Positions 34,641 through 43,705 of a stretch of 43,769 nt of DNA are shown piece by piece (position 1 is the stretch's first letter; each line of letters begins with the position of its first letter). The DNA is from Bacteroidales bacterium (lineage in GTDB: Bacteria > Bacteroidota > Bacteroidia > Bacteroidales > P3): positions 1 through 43,769 of the forward strand of contig JAFXAD010000021.1 of NCBI GenBank assembly GCA_017522065.1, read 5' to 3'. Position numbers and translations under genes: made by a program. The notes below the pieces were generated by a model that ran no database searches, was not told the origin of the DNA, and worked only from the letters and a program-made list of their open reading frames with translations.

Positions 34641-35873
34641 TTATTTGCCGAATTTGGCTTTGGCAGCATCCATTTTTGACGGTATGTCGACACCGAAGGG
34701 ACAGCGGCTCAGGCAGGCACCGCAATGGGTGCAGTCTCCAGCGTGTTTTGGCAGCGCATCGTACTGAGCCTGCAAGTCTGCGGTGAGACCTTCCGTTTCA
34801 GCTTTGTCGAGCAATTCGTTGACTTTGGCGATAGGTATGCCTTGGGTGCAGGGCGAGCAATGGTTGCAGTAGGTGCAGTCGCCGCTCTGTTGTGCCAGTT
34901 CCCTGTTGCCGACGTTGTTATAGTCCTTCTCGGCTTCCGTTGCGTGCAGCCAGTGCAGGTCGGTCTTGAGTTCATCGATATTGTCGATGCCGAGAATGCA
35001 AGTGCTGATGCATGGTTTTGCCAGGCAGTATGCGATGCACTGCTCGGGGGTGTAGGCTACTCCGAGTTGCGATGTTTTTGCATCGAGCAGTCGTCCGCCG
35101 CCGCCGAAAGTCTTCATCACGGTGATGGCAATCTTGTGGGTGGTGCAGTAGTCATAGAGTTCTACGCGCACGGGGTCGATGCCGGCCTGAAGGTTTTCCA
35201 TAGCACCTTTGTCCCACGGGGTGGCACCACCGCGCAGGCGGTCGAAGGCCGGATTGAGCGAAAACATAAGCACCTCGACCCATCCGCTCTTGACGGCCTG
35301 GAGTGCCACTTCGGCGTTGTGGCTGCTGAGACCTATATGCTTGATTTTGCCCTCCTTCTTGAGTTGGAAGACGTAGTCGAGGAAGGGTGAGTTCTGTATC
35401 TCTTCCCAGTCCTCAAAACTGTCGGTGATGTGGACCATACCTACCTCGATGTGGTCGGTGCCTAATCGTGCCAGCAGGTCTTCGAATCCCTGACGGGTCT
35501 CCTCGACGTCGCGTGTGCGTGTATGCTGTCCGTCTTTGAAGATGGTGCCGAGGTGACCTTGGATTATCATCTCGTCGCGGCGGCCCTGGAGGGCGTAGCC
35601 GATGTTACTGCGCACGGTGGGGTCGGCGTCGTAGATGTCGATGTAGTTCATCCCGCTGTCGAGAGCCATCGTCATCAGTTCGCGCGATGCTGCGCTGTCG
35701 AGTTTGCCAAATCCGCCGCAGCCGATGCTTATCTCGCTGACTTCAAGTCCGGTGGCACCCAGCGGGCGGTACTGCATGGCGGTTTGTCGTTCACTTGTTT
35801 CGGCCTGTTTTTGTTTGCAGCCTACGGCAACAAGGCACAGGGCAGCCAAGAGGAAGGTGTAAAATTTCTTCAT
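34641..35873 (-). CDS. Lipoprotein aldo/keto reductase-like protein with two [4Fe-4S] clusters
   Basis: A 410-residue protein. The N-terminus ends V-A-V-G-C, a lipobox with Cys19, so the protein should be exported and membrane-anchored. Residues about 32-310 form an aldo/keto reductase TIM barrel. The usual Asp is present (Asp79 in Y-I-D-I), as is the barrel His148. The catalytic Tyr position is Asp84 and the Lys position is His107 (I-I-Q-G-H). A ferredoxin-like tail has Cys333, 336, 339 and 342, then Cys381, 384, 387 and 391 with a following Pro, enough for two [4Fe-4S] clusters. Related cytosolic proteins with the same Q-G-H motif exist in anaerobes as far as I recall. Its reaction is unknown, and NADPH-dependent reduction is doubtful outside the cytoplasm. 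Confidence 0.82.
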   Translation of the reverse strand: MKKFYTFLLAALCLVAVGCKQKQAETSERQTAMQYRPLGATGLEVSEISIGCGGFGKLDSAASRELMTMALDSGMNYIDIYDADPTVRSNIGYALQGRRDEMIIQGHLGTIFKDGQHTRTRDVEETRQGFEDLLARLGTDHIEVGMVHITDSFEDWEEIQNSPFLDYVFQLKKEGKIKHIGLSSHNAEVALQAVKSGWVEVLMFSLNPAFDRLRGGATPWDKGAMENLQAGIDPVRVELYDYCTTHKIAITVMKTFGGGGRLLDAKTSQLGVAYTPEQCIAYCLAKPCISTCILGIDNIDELKTDLHWLHATEAEKDYNNVGNRELAQQSGDCTYCNHCSPCTQGIPIAKVNELLDKAETEGLTADLQAQYDALPKHAGDCTHCGACLSRCPFGVDIPSKMDAAKAKFGK

Positions 35874-36001
35874 TATGATTGTATCTTGATTTATATTTAA
35901 CGCAAAAGGGTAGTGGATTATTGTTGGGAAAGCCGTAATGGTATCATTTCTCCGTCATATAGTCTTAATCAACTGTATGAGGGTCTTGATAGATATTAAA
36001 G

Positions 36002-36023
36002 AAAAGCACCGTTTGGTGCTTTT
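36002..36023 (-). terminator. Terminator after tRNA-Arg
   Basis: Arms aaaagcacc (36002-36010) and ggtgctttt (36015-36023) form a 9-bp stem with gttt loop, 5 bp beyond the tRNA 3' end on the minus strand, followed there by ctttaat. On the + strand a run of T follows instead, so it may also act in that direction. Confidence 0.75.
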
Positions 36024-36028
36024 TTTTG

Positions 36029-36100
36029 TACCCCCTGGGGGAATCGAACCCTCATTTAAAGTTTAGGAAACTTCCGTTCTATCCGTTGAACTAAGGAGGC
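36029..36100 (-). tRNA. tRNA-Arg (CCU)
   Basis: The minus strand folds as a 72-nt tRNA beginning GCCUCCU; the anticodon loop ttcctaa gives CCU, reading AGG. The T arm is gaggg-ttcgatt-ccccc with a G-C-rich acceptor containing G-U pairs at 1:72 and 4:69. CCA is not encoded. It lies 79 bp downstream of infB on the same strand with no clear own promoter, so it could be the last unit of the rimP-nusA-infB transcript. Confidence 0.93.
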
Positions 36101-36179
36101 AACTTTGGCTACGTTAATGAATTAATGTGGCTTTAATATTTGTTGTAATAAATAACGCTCAGGTGCGATAATTATTGTA

Positions 36180-39113
36180 TTACAGTTTTCGCTTTATTTC
36201 GATGACTTCGTAGGCTTCGACGATGTCGCCTACCTTGATGTCGTTGAAATTCTCGATGCTCAAGCCGCAATCCTGTCCGCTGACGACCTCTTTGACATCG
36301 TCCTTGAAGCGTTTGAGCGAAGCAAGCTTGCCAGTGTAGACAACGATACCGTCACGTATAACGCGGATGTTGCTCGAGCGGCTGATTTTGCCATCCAGAC
36401 ACATACATCCGGCAATGGTGCCGACCTTGGAAATCTTGAATATCTCGCGTATTTCGAGGTTGGCGACAATCTTTTCCTGTGTCTCGGGAGCGAGCATGCC
36501 TTCGATAGCGTCCTTGAGTTCGTTGATGGCGTCGTAGATGATGCTGTAGAGGCGAATGTCGATGTGCTCGGTTTCGGCCATTTTGCGAGCGCCGACAGAG
36601 GGACGAACCTGGAAACCGATGATGATAGCATCGGAGGTGACGGCGAGCAGGACATCGCTTTCAGTGATCTGTCCGACGGCTTTGTGGATGACGTTGACCT
36701 GAACCTCGTCGGTAGAGAGTTTCAGCAGTGAGTCGGAGAGGGCTTCGACAGAACCGTCGACATCGGCTTTGACGATAATGTTGAGTTCCTTGAAGTTGCC
36801 CAAAGCGATGCGTCGTCCGATTTCGTCGAGGGTCATGTGCTTCTGTGTGCGCAGACCGAGTTCGCGGTTGAGCTGGGTGCGGCGGTTGGCGATATCCTTG
36901 GCTTCTTTCTCATTCTCGGTGACGTTGAATGTGTCGCCAGCCTGGCATGCTCCCGTCAGACCGAGCAGAAGCACGGGCTGTGAGGGACCTGCAGACATCA
37001 CCTCTTGGTTGCGCTCGTTGTACATGGCACGGACGCGTCCGCTGATGGCACCGGCCACGATGGGGTCGCCCTTGCGGATGGTGCCGTCTTCGACAAGGAT
37101 TTTGGCCACATAGCCGCGACCTTTGTCGAGCGAACTCTCGATGACGGTACCCTTGGCGCGCTTGTTGGGATTGCCTTTAAGCTCCATGATGTCGGCCTGA
37201 AGGATGACTTTTTCGAGGAGCTCATCGACACCGATGCCTTTCTTGGCACTGATGTCCTGGCTCTGGTACTTTCCGCCCCAGTCTTCGACCAGAAGATTCA
37301 TGTTGGCAAGTTCGGTCTTGATGCGGTCCGGGTCGGCTCCTGGCTTATCGATTTTGTTGATGGCGAAGACGATAGGCACACCAGCTGCCTGGGCGTGGCT
37401 GATAGCCTCGACGGTCTGGGGCATGATCTTATCGTCGGCGGCGATGACGATAATGGCAATATCGGTCATCTTGGCTCCGCGGGCACGCATGGCGGTAAAG
37501 GCCTCATGTCCAGGGGTATCGAGGAAAGTTATCTTTCGGCCTTCGGCTGTTGTGACCTCGTAGGCACCGATATGCTGTGTGATGCCGCCAGCCTCGCCGG
37601 CGATGACGTTGGTCTTGCGGATGTAGTCGAGTAGTGACGTCTTACCGTGGTCGACGTGACCCATGACGGTGACAATGGGGTTGCGTGTGATGAGGTCTTC
37701 CGGGCGGTCTTCCTCTTCTATTTTCTGTAGTGCATCGACGACATCGGAGCTGGCGAAGTTGATTTCGTAACCAAACTCGTCGGCGATGAGGCGAATGGTT
37801 TCAGCATCGAGACGCTGGTTGATGTTGACAAAAATGCCTACCTGCATGCAGGTGGAGATGATTTGCGTGACGGGTATGTTCATCATGGTGGCCAGCTCGT
37901 TGGCGGTGACGAACTCGGTCACCTGTAGCGTCTTCTGGCTTTCCATCTCCTTCATCTGCTCCTCTTCGATGTGCTGATGGACTTTTTGGCGTTTCTCGCG
38001 GTTGTGCTTCGACGTCTTGGATTTGCCCATAGGGCTGAGTCGGGCAAGGGTCTCCTTGATTTGTTTTTCAATTTCGCTGTCGTCGATTACGACCTTTTTC
38101 TTTTCGGTGCCTTTGTTCTTTTTGTTTTTCTCGCTCTTCTTGTCCTTGTTTTTCTCCTTGCCTTTGGCGTTCTCGCCGTTCTTGCCGTTCAGCGGAGCGT
38201 TTTCGTCGACTTTCACGCCTTCTTTTTTGATGCGTTTGCGCTTCTTTTTCTTTTCTTCGTCTTTGGTCTTTGGTTTGTCGAACTGAGTGAGGTCGATTTT
38301 CGACACGACTTTAGGACCTTCGAGTTTCTGGTATTGTGTTTCGATGAACTCGATTTCTTTCTCGGGTGCTTTTTCGACGGGCTGAGGAGTCTCGACTATG
38401 ACGGGTTCAGCTTCCTTAGGCTGTTGTTCGACGGGCAGGCTGTCGGGGACGACAGTTTCGACAGGAGCAGTCTTCTCGTTCTTTTTCTTCTTGTTGGAGC
38501 GTTCGTTTTTTTCTGATTTGCTGCCTTTGGTGGGACGCATTCTGGAATTGATGGCAGAGAGGTCGATTTTGTCGACGATACGCACTTCGGCGTCGAAGGC
38601 GTTTTTCCCCTCTTTCACACCGGCCACCGAACTGCGGAGCACTTTTGTCTCGAATTTCGGTTCGGGCTCGGGCTCAGGCTCTGGTTCCGGTTCGGGCTCA
38701 ATCTCTGGCTCTGATTCAGGCTCAGGCGTTGAATCTTGAGGTTTCTCTTCGGGAGCGTCGCTGTCAGCAAACGGTTGCTCTTTCGTTGTTTCTTTGGTCT
38801 TAGGAGTGTTGAAGTTCTTGATAATGACTTCGTCCGAGAAGTCGTTGCTCTCGCCAGTCTCGTTGGCGCCGGTTGCTTCGATGACGACAGTGTTGCCGGT
38901 GTTGATTTCGATTCGGTCGGCGTTTTCCTTTACTTGGCTGTCGGCTTTGAAGGCGGTGGCCAGGAGGGCGTACTGCTCCGGAGTGAGTCGGGCGTTAGGG
39001 TTAGCGTCAATAGTGTGTCCCTTTTTTGCGAGATATTCGACCATTGTAGGGATACCGACGTTGAGCTCCTTGGCAGCTTTGTTTAGTCTGATATTTTTTG
39101 GTTCTTCTGACAT
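36180..39113 (-). CDS. infB: Translation initiation factor IF-2
   Basis: A 977-residue GTPase that brings initiator tRNA to the 30S subunit and promotes subunit joining. Residues about 1-55 hold the IF2-N helix region, 55-400 a charged low-complexity region with a Pro-Glu repeat (about 130-155) and Lys/Glu-rich segments, then the G domain with G-H-V-D-H-G-K-T (about residue 484), D-T-P-G-H-E and N-K-I-D, followed by domains II-IV. The start at 39113 is supported by AGGAG five bases upstream; a GTG two codons earlier overlaps that Shine-Dalgarno sequence. Third gene of rimP-nusA-infB. Confidence 0.97.
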   Translation of the reverse strand: MSEEPKNIRLNKAAKELNVGIPTMVEYLAKKGHTIDANPNARLTPEQYALLATAFKADSQVKENADRIEINTGNTVVIEATGANETGESNDFSDEVIIKNFNTPKTKETTKEQPFADSDAPEEKPQDSTPEPESEPEIEPEPEPEPEPEPEPKFETKVLRSSVAGVKEGKNAFDAEVRIVDKIDLSAINSRMRPTKGSKSEKNERSNKKKKNEKTAPVETVVPDSLPVEQQPKEAEPVIVETPQPVEKAPEKEIEFIETQYQKLEGPKVVSKIDLTQFDKPKTKDEEKKKKRKRIKKEGVKVDENAPLNGKNGENAKGKEKNKDKKSEKNKKNKGTEKKKVVIDDSEIEKQIKETLARLSPMGKSKTSKHNREKRQKVHQHIEEEQMKEMESQKTLQVTEFVTANELATMMNIPVTQIISTCMQVGIFVNINQRLDAETIRLIADEFGYEINFASSDVVDALQKIEEEDRPEDLITRNPIVTVMGHVDHGKTSLLDYIRKTNVIAGEAGGITQHIGAYEVTTAEGRKITFLDTPGHEAFTAMRARGAKMTDIAIIVIAADDKIMPQTVEAISHAQAAGVPIVFAINKIDKPGADPDRIKTELANMNLLVEDWGGKYQSQDISAKKGIGVDELLEKVILQADIMELKGNPNKRAKGTVIESSLDKGRGYVAKILVEDGTIRKGDPIVAGAISGRVRAMYNERNQEVMSAGPSQPVLLLGLTGACQAGDTFNVTENEKEAKDIANRRTQLNRELGLRTQKHMTLDEIGRRIALGNFKELNIIVKADVDGSVEALSDSLLKLSTDEVQVNVIHKAVGQITESDVLLAVTSDAIIIGFQVRPSVGARKMAETEHIDIRLYSIIYDAINELKDAIEGMLAPETQEKIVANLEIREIFKISKVGTIAGCMCLDGKISRSSNIRVIRDGIVVYTGKLASLKRFKDDVKEVVSGQDCGLSIENFNDIKVGDIVEAYEVIEIKRKL
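38658..38734. repeat. Pro-Glu codon repeat in infB
   Basis: Degenerate ggctc/ggttc hexamers on the + strand encode consecutive Pro-Glu dipeptides in IF-2 (residues about 127-152). In-frame copy-number variation is likely. Confidence 0.8.
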
Positions 39114-39118
39114 GAACA

Positions 39119-39124
39119 CTCCTT
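39119..39124 (-). promoter_or_regulatory. Shine-Dalgarno sequence of infB
   Basis: AAGGAG on the minus strand, five bases before ATG at 39113. Strong matches are uncommon in this phylum, and this one decides between the ATG and the nearby GTG. Confidence 0.75.
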
Positions 39125-39203
39125 TTGATTAAATGGTTAATGATTGAATAATAGAACTTTTTTCTGTCTGTTGCGCCGTCTGAGGGTGAATGTGTAGTGG
39201 CGT

Positions 39204-40442
39204 TTAGTCTTCAAATTCGGCTTTGAGGATGTCGAGGACGTTGTCGATGGTCTCCTCTTCGAGGTCGGTACGGCTGATGAGCTCCTCTTTGGGCAGGGCG
39301 AGCACGCTCTTGGCGGTGTCGCATCCGATTTTGACGAGTTCGTTGATGATCCAGGGCTCGATTTCGTCGGTGAATTCCTTGAGGTCGACATCGTCGAGGT
39401 CTTCATCGCTGTTGCGGTATACTTCGATTTCGTAGCCGCAGAGTTTGCTGGCGAGCTTGATGTTGTGTCCGCCTTTGCCGATGGCGAGCGAGACTTGGTC
39501 GGGCTCCATGAACACTTCGGCGGTCTTGGTTTCCTCGTTGATGTCGATACGTGAAATCTCGGCAGGGGCGAGGCTGCGTCGGATCATAAGGTCCGGACGT
39601 GAGGAGTAGTTGATGACATCGATGTTCTCGTTTTTGAGCTCACGGACGATGCCGTGGATGCGGTTACCTTTCATGCCGACGCACGAGCCGACGGGGTCGA
39701 TGCGGTCGTCGTAGGATTCGACGGCGACTTTGGCGCGTTCGCCAGGCACGCGGACGATGTTGCGTATGGTTATAAGACCGTCGTAGATTTCCGGCACTTC
39801 GGCTTCGAGCAGACGCTCGAGGAATATGGGTGAAGTTCTGGAGAGGATGATGACGGGATTGTTGTTTTTGAGTTCGACTTTGAGGACGACGGCTCTGACG
39901 GTGTCGCCTTTGCGGAAATGGTCGTTGGGGATTTGCTCGCTTTTCGGGAGCACGAGTTCTATTTTTTCTTCGTCGAGGACAAGGATTTCCTTGTTCCAGG
40001 GTTGATAGACCTCACCGATTACTATTTCGCCGACTTTGTCTTTGTATTTCTGGAAGATGAGAGATTTCTCGTAGTCCTGGATCTTGCCCACGAGGTTCTG
40101 GTGGATGGCAAGGATTTCGCGTCGTCCGAATTCGCTCATGGGTACAGGCTCCGAGAGGTCTTCGCCGACTTCGAAGTCCGATTCGATTTTGATGGCGTTC
40201 GAATATTCGATCTGTCGTTTGTCGTCGGTCATTTGGCCGTCTTCGACGATGAGTCGGTTACGGTAGATTTCGAGGTCGCCTTTGTCGATGTTGACGATGA
40301 TGTCGAAATTGTCGTCGGTGCCGAATTTTTTGGCGAGAGCGTTGCGGAATACCTCTTCGAGGATGTGCATGAGGGTCTCTCGGTCGATGTTTTTGTAATC
40401 TTTAAATTCCGAGAAGGAATCGATAAGATCTGACGTCTTCAT
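39204..40442 (-). CDS. nusA: Transcription termination/antitermination factor NusA
   Basis: A 412-residue RNA polymerase-binding factor controlling pausing and termination. The N-terminal domain spans about 1-130, the S1 domain about 135-200 (V-G-E-I-V-I-G-E-V-Y), and two KH domains carry G-M-K-G (about residue 257) and G-K-G-G (about 325). A short acidic C-terminal region includes I-G-C-D-T-A-K-S-V-L. It lacks the full acidic repeats of the longer E. coli protein, as is usual outside gammaproteobacteria. It is 33 bp after rimP and 90 bp before infB. The spacer before its ATG is C-rich on the coding strand. Confidence 0.97.
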   Translation of the reverse strand: MKTSDLIDSFSEFKDYKNIDRETLMHILEEVFRNALAKKFGTDDNFDIIVNIDKGDLEIYRNRLIVEDGQMTDDKRQIEYSNAIKIESDFEVGEDLSEPVPMSEFGRREILAIHQNLVGKIQDYEKSLIFQKYKDKVGEIVIGEVYQPWNKEILVLDEEKIELVLPKSEQIPNDHFRKGDTVRAVVLKVELKNNNPVIILSRTSPIFLERLLEAEVPEIYDGLITIRNIVRVPGERAKVAVESYDDRIDPVGSCVGMKGNRIHGIVRELKNENIDVINYSSRPDLMIRRSLAPAEISRIDINEETKTAEVFMEPDQVSLAIGKGGHNIKLASKLCGYEIEVYRNSDEDLDDVDLKEFTDEIEPWIINELVKIGCDTAKSVLALPKEELISRTDLEEETIDNVLDILKAEFED

Positions 40443-40475
40443 GATAAGGGGGTATGGGGTTATAGGGTTTCTGTT

Positions 40476-40916
40476 TTAGAAATGTATAATGACTTTTGCG
40501 GTTTTTATTTCGCTGTGCGGGATGTGGAGGGGCTCGAGATTGGCATTCTTTTTGCCGCTGAGTTTGAGCTCGATGTGGTCGTCGTCGGAGTCGGTGAGCT
40601 TACCTTCGTAGGTTTCGCCCTCGAACGTGGTTACTGTCAGGTCGCGGCCGATATTTTTCTTGTATTGGCGTTTCAGCTTCAGCGGGGAGTCAAGGCCGGC
40701 CGAGGCAACGTTAAGCTCGAAATCCTCCTCGTCGCGGTTGAGGCTGTTCTCGATGGTACGGCTGAGCTCGATGCAGTCGTCGATGGTGATGCCGTTGTCG
40801 CCGTCGATAGCCACATTGATGCGGTTGTCGGTCGATATCTTGAGGTCGACAAGGTATTTTTCGCTGCCCGAGAGGGCTGTGTCGATAACGTTGAGTACGT
40901 AAAGTTTGTCAATCAT
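40476..40916 (-). CDS. rimP: Ribosome maturation factor RimP
   Basis: A 146-residue factor for 30S subunit assembly. The N-terminal alpha/beta domain contains I-D-D-C-I-E-L-S-R-T-I-E (about 55-66) and S-A-G-L-D-S-P-L-K (about 82-90), and the C-terminal SH3-like domain begins near F-E-G-E-T-Y-E-G-K-L. The start at 40916 was chosen because conserved sequence begins there (M-I-D-K-L-Y); an in-frame upstream Met would add 38 residues and run across the -7 promoter box. First gene of the operon with nusA and infB, the order typical of many bacteria. Confidence 0.93.
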   Translation of the reverse strand: MIDKLYVLNVIDTALSGSEKYLVDLKISTDNRINVAIDGDNGITIDDCIELSRTIENSLNRDEEDFELNVASAGLDSPLKLKRQYKKNIGRDLTVTTFEGETYEGKLTDSDDDHIELKLSGKKNANLEPLHIPHSEIKTAKVIIHF

Positions 40917-40940
40917 GTTATTCGGTTTTTCCAATAAAAG

Positions 40941-40960
40941 AGGGGAACTTACGTCCCCCT
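40941..40960 (-). promoter_or_regulatory. Leader hairpin upstream of rimP
   Basis: Arms aggggaac (40941-40948) and gtccccct (40953-40960) pair with one mismatch around a 4-nt loop. It lies between the -7 box and the rimP start, so it would be in the 5' untranslated region of the rimP-nusA-infB mRNA. A control role is possible but not shown. Confidence 0.5.
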
Positions 40961-40979
40961 TCTCACTGATTTCGGACTG

Positions 40980-40987
40980 CAAAGATA
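40980..40987 (-). promoter_or_regulatory. Putative -7 box of rimP-nusA-infB
   Basis: TATCTTTG on the minus strand matches TAnnTTTG exactly and is followed by GC, as common for this class. No TTTG is seen 19-21 bp upstream (the nearest is about 31 bp away), so the -33 box is weak or absent. Leader length to the ATG is about 60 nt. Confidence 0.65.
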
Positions 40988-41091
40988 AGAAGAATATTTT
41001 GATTATTAGCTTGTTTTGCAAAAAAAGCATTAGTGTATTCTGTTATGTAGCTGATGCTCAGTGTGCTAAATCTGTATTTTTTTTGAGTGCT

Positions 41092-41150
41092 ACATCCCGG
41101 ATACAGGGTGTTTTCTGTCCGGAAGGATGTGTTTTTTGCCTTTTTTTAGA
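41092..41150 (+). promoter_or_regulatory. Terminator-like hairpin in the thyA leader
   Basis: Acatcc (41092-41097) pairs with ggatgt (41125-41130), and inner segments cgg/ccg and acag/ctgt extend the stem with bulges. It is followed by gttttttgccttttttt. It is the only terminator-like element on the + strand here, with no + strand gene before it. If thyA transcription starts upstream, it would act as an attenuator. The rest of the 292-bp rimP-thyA spacer shows no convincing + promoter. Confidence 0.45.
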
Positions 41151-41208
41151 TAATGCACAATTATTTTTTCTCTTGTTCGTTTTAGAAACTAAAAGAATTT
41201 AAATAAGC

Positions 41209-42003
41209 ATGAAACAGTATTTGGATTTGTTGCAGCATGTTCTGGATAATGGTGTGGAGAAGTCGGACCGCACAGGTACCGGTACGCGTAGCGTGTTCGG
41301 CTACCAAATGCGATTCCATCTGGATGATGGATTTCCGTTGTTGACTACCAAGAAGTTGCATTTGAGGTCGATAATATATGAGTTGCTGTGGTTTCTGCGA
41401 GGCGACACGAATGTGAAGTACCTTCACGACCATAAGGTTACGATTTGGGACGAGTGGGCTCGCGAAGACGGGAGCCTGGGCCCTATATATGGACACCAAT
41501 GGCGCTCGTGGGGCTGTGCCGACGGGCATAGCGTGGACCAGATTTCACAGCTCGTGGAGCAGATAAAGAGCAACCCCGACTCGCGCCGGCTTTTGGTCTC
41601 GGCGTGGAATGTCGGCGAGATCGACCAAATGGCGCTGCCGCCATGCCATATCCTGTTCCAGTTCTACGTGGCCGACGGACGACTGTCGTGCCAGCTCTAC
41701 CAGCGGTCGGCCGACATATTCCTCGGCGTGCCGTTCAACATAGCGTCCTATGCACTCTTCACGATGATGATAGCCCAATCGGTCGGGCTGAAGTATGGTG
41801 ATTTCATCCATACGCTCGGCGATGCCCACATATACAACAACCATATCGAGCAGTGCCGTCTGCAGCTTACGCGCGAGCCGCGCCCGTTGCCGACGATGCA
41901 TATAAATCCCGACGTGAAGAGTATATTTGACTTCGACTTTGAGGATTTCACGCTGGAGGGTTACGACCCCCATCCGCATATAAAAGGGGAGGTGAGTGTG
42001 TGA
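41209..42003 (+). CDS. thyA: Thymidylate synthase
   Basis: A 264-residue ThyA that methylates dUMP to dTMP with methylene-tetrahydrofolate. The catalytic Cys146 is in L-P-P-C-H, same number and total length as the E. coli enzyme; D-R-T-G-T-G-T (about 20-26) and the dUMP-binding Q-R-S-A-D (about 165-169) are also present. folA, which often follows thyA, is absent; instead the next gene, a mannose-1-phosphate guanylyltransferase, overlaps the stop codon (TGATG). Confidence 0.98.
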   Translation: MKQYLDLLQHVLDNGVEKSDRTGTGTRSVFGYQMRFHLDDGFPLLTTKKLHLRSIIYELLWFLRGDTNVKYLHDHKVTIWDEWAREDGSLGPIYGHQWRSWGCADGHSVDQISQLVEQIKSNPDSRRLLVSAWNVGEIDQMALPPCHILFQFYVADGRLSCQLYQRSADIFLGVPFNIASYALFTMMIAQSVGLKYGDFIHTLGDAHIYNNHIEQCRLQLTREPRPLPTMHINPDVKSIFDFDFEDFTLEGYDPHPHIKGEVSV

Positions 42004-43091
42004 TGAAACAGCTGAATCCTAACAATTTCTGCATCATTATGGCCGGTGGCTTCGGAAGCCGCTTCTGGCCGCTGTGCTCTGTGACCAAGCCGAAACAGTT
42101 TATCGACCTGATGGGTACCGGCGAATCGATGATTCAGGCCACATTTCGCAGATTCGAGTCAATATGCCGCCGTGAGAACATCATAATCGTAACGACAAAG
42201 GCACACGAGGCACAGGTGCGACGCCAGATTCCTGACCTCCTCGACCATCAGGTCCTGTGCGAGCCTTTCCGTCGAAACACGGCACCGTGCATCGCCTACG
42301 CCGCCTCGGTCATTAGTTCCATCAATCCTAATGCCAACATTGTGGTCACCCCATCGGACCATGCCATTTTCGGAAGCAGCGATTTCGAACGCAACATCAA
42401 CGATGCCATAAGCATGGTCGACTCACACGACTGGATAGTGACATTGGGTGCCAGACCGGTGAACCCCAACATCAAGTATGGCTACATCCAGTTCCGCGAG
42501 GCCGGCATTGCAGGCACTTCGTCGAAGCTCCACAAGGCTATAACCTTTGTCGAAAAACCACCGCTCGACATGGCTTGCCAGTTCATCGCTTCGGGCGAAT
42601 TCCTGTGGAATGCGGGCATCTTCGTCTGGCGTCTGCCGGTGCTGATGGAGGCCTACCGTCGCTACCTGCCGCTGATAGCCGACAAGTTCTTCGGACTGTC
42701 GCTCGAAACGCCGCAGAAGAGCCTCAAAGAGATATACACTCAGGCCCAGAACATATCGGTCGACTACGGCATCATCGAGAAGGCTGACAACGTGTATGTG
42801 ATGGAAGCCGAATTCGGATGGTCGGATGTCGAGACATGGAACTCGCTCTACGAGACCAAGCCGAAGGATGCCAACAACAACGCCATAGCCTCTGGACACG
42901 TGCGCACCTACGATACACGCAACTGCCTGATACATCTTCACCCCGACAAGTATGCCGTCATACAGGGTTTGGAAGACTATATCATCACCGCAGGAACCGA
43001 CACGCTGCTCATCTGCCGCCGCGACCAGGAGGACCAGCTGATGAAGTTCAACTCCGACGTCGAGCTGATGAAAAACAAGAAGAACAAATGA
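42003..43091 (+). CDS. Mannose-1-phosphate guanylyltransferase
   Basis: A 362-residue nucleotidyltransferase that makes GDP-mannose from mannose-1-phosphate and GTP, feeding fucose, mannose and other GDP-sugar pathways for surface glycans. The N-terminal pyrophosphorylase signature is G-G-F-G-S-R-F-W-P-L (residues about 15-24) with K-P-K-Q-F after it, then F-V-E-K-P near residue 180 and W-N-A-G-I-F for the sugar site. The C-terminal isomerase domain of bifunctional ManC is absent, as expected for this length. The ATG at 42003, with GGAGGT nine bases before it, is preferred to a GTG at 42000. Its T-G-A-T-G overlap suggests coupling to thyA. Confidence 0.92.
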   Translation: MKQLNPNNFCIIMAGGFGSRFWPLCSVTKPKQFIDLMGTGESMIQATFRRFESICRRENIIIVTTKAHEAQVRRQIPDLLDHQVLCEPFRRNTAPCIAYAASVISSINPNANIVVTPSDHAIFGSSDFERNINDAISMVDSHDWIVTLGARPVNPNIKYGYIQFREAGIAGTSSKLHKAITFVEKPPLDMACQFIASGEFLWNAGIFVWRLPVLMEAYRRYLPLIADKFFGLSLETPQKSLKEIYTQAQNISVDYGIIEKADNVYVMEAEFGWSDVETWNSLYETKPKDANNNAIASGHVRTYDTRNCLIHLHPDKYAVIQGLEDYIITAGTDTLLICRRDQEDQLMKFNSDVELMKNKKNK

Positions 43092-43183
43092 TGGTTTTTG
43101 ACACAAAAATGAAGCCAGCACAATAATACCACAATCCGTGCGTTAAAAACAAAATCCGACAACAAAAGAAACAATTATATAAT

Positions 43184-43705
43184 ATGCAATACTATAAAAT
43201 CAAATACCTGCTCAAAGAGGATGTGTCTTCGCTGATCGACACAACCATTAACGTCAAAGGATGGGTGCGCACCAAGCGCGGCAACAAGAACGTGGCCTTC
43301 ATAGCCCTCAACGACGGTTCCATTATCACCAACCTCCAGATTGTTGTCGACTTGGCCAAGTTCGACGACGACCTGATGCGCCGCATCACCACCGGTGCCT
43401 GCATCGGCATCGACGGCAAGCTGGTGAAGAGCCAGGGAGCCGGACAGGCTGTTGAGGTGCAGGCCGAGAACATCGTCATCTACGGCGAAGCCGACCCCGA
43501 GACCTACCCGCTGCAGAAGAAAGGCCACTCGATGGAGTTCCTGCGCGAGATAGCTCACCTGCGCCCCCGCACAAATACCTTCGGTGCCGTGCTGCGTATG
43601 CGCCACGAAATGGCATACGCCATCCATACCTTCTTTCACCAGAAGTGTTTCTACTATTTCCATACGCCCCTCATCACCGCCAGCTACTGCGAGGGTGTAG
43701 GCTGA
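43184..43705 (+). pseudogene. asnS: Asparaginyl-tRNA synthetase, 5' part only
   Basis: The 173 residues match the start of AsnRS: an OB-fold tRNA anticodon-binding domain ([11 protein letters not shown] near 23-33) and the start of the class IIb catalytic core with A-H-L-R-P-R-T-N and T-P-L-I-T-A-S. The family then reads D-C-E-G-A-G-E-M-F; here it is Y-C-E-G-V-G and a TGA stop. No frame of the following 64 bp continues recognisable AsnRS. The full enzyme is about 465 residues. Either the gene is broken here, or the last bases of the window are a chimeric end and the real gene is intact. As an essential gene in most of the phylum, the second is more likely. Confidence 0.8.

Noticed and set aside
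36002-36023. Terminator of a + strand transcript, from the T run on the + strand
   Set aside because: There is no + strand gene upstream in this region; the tRNA-Arg on the minus strand explains the hairpin better.
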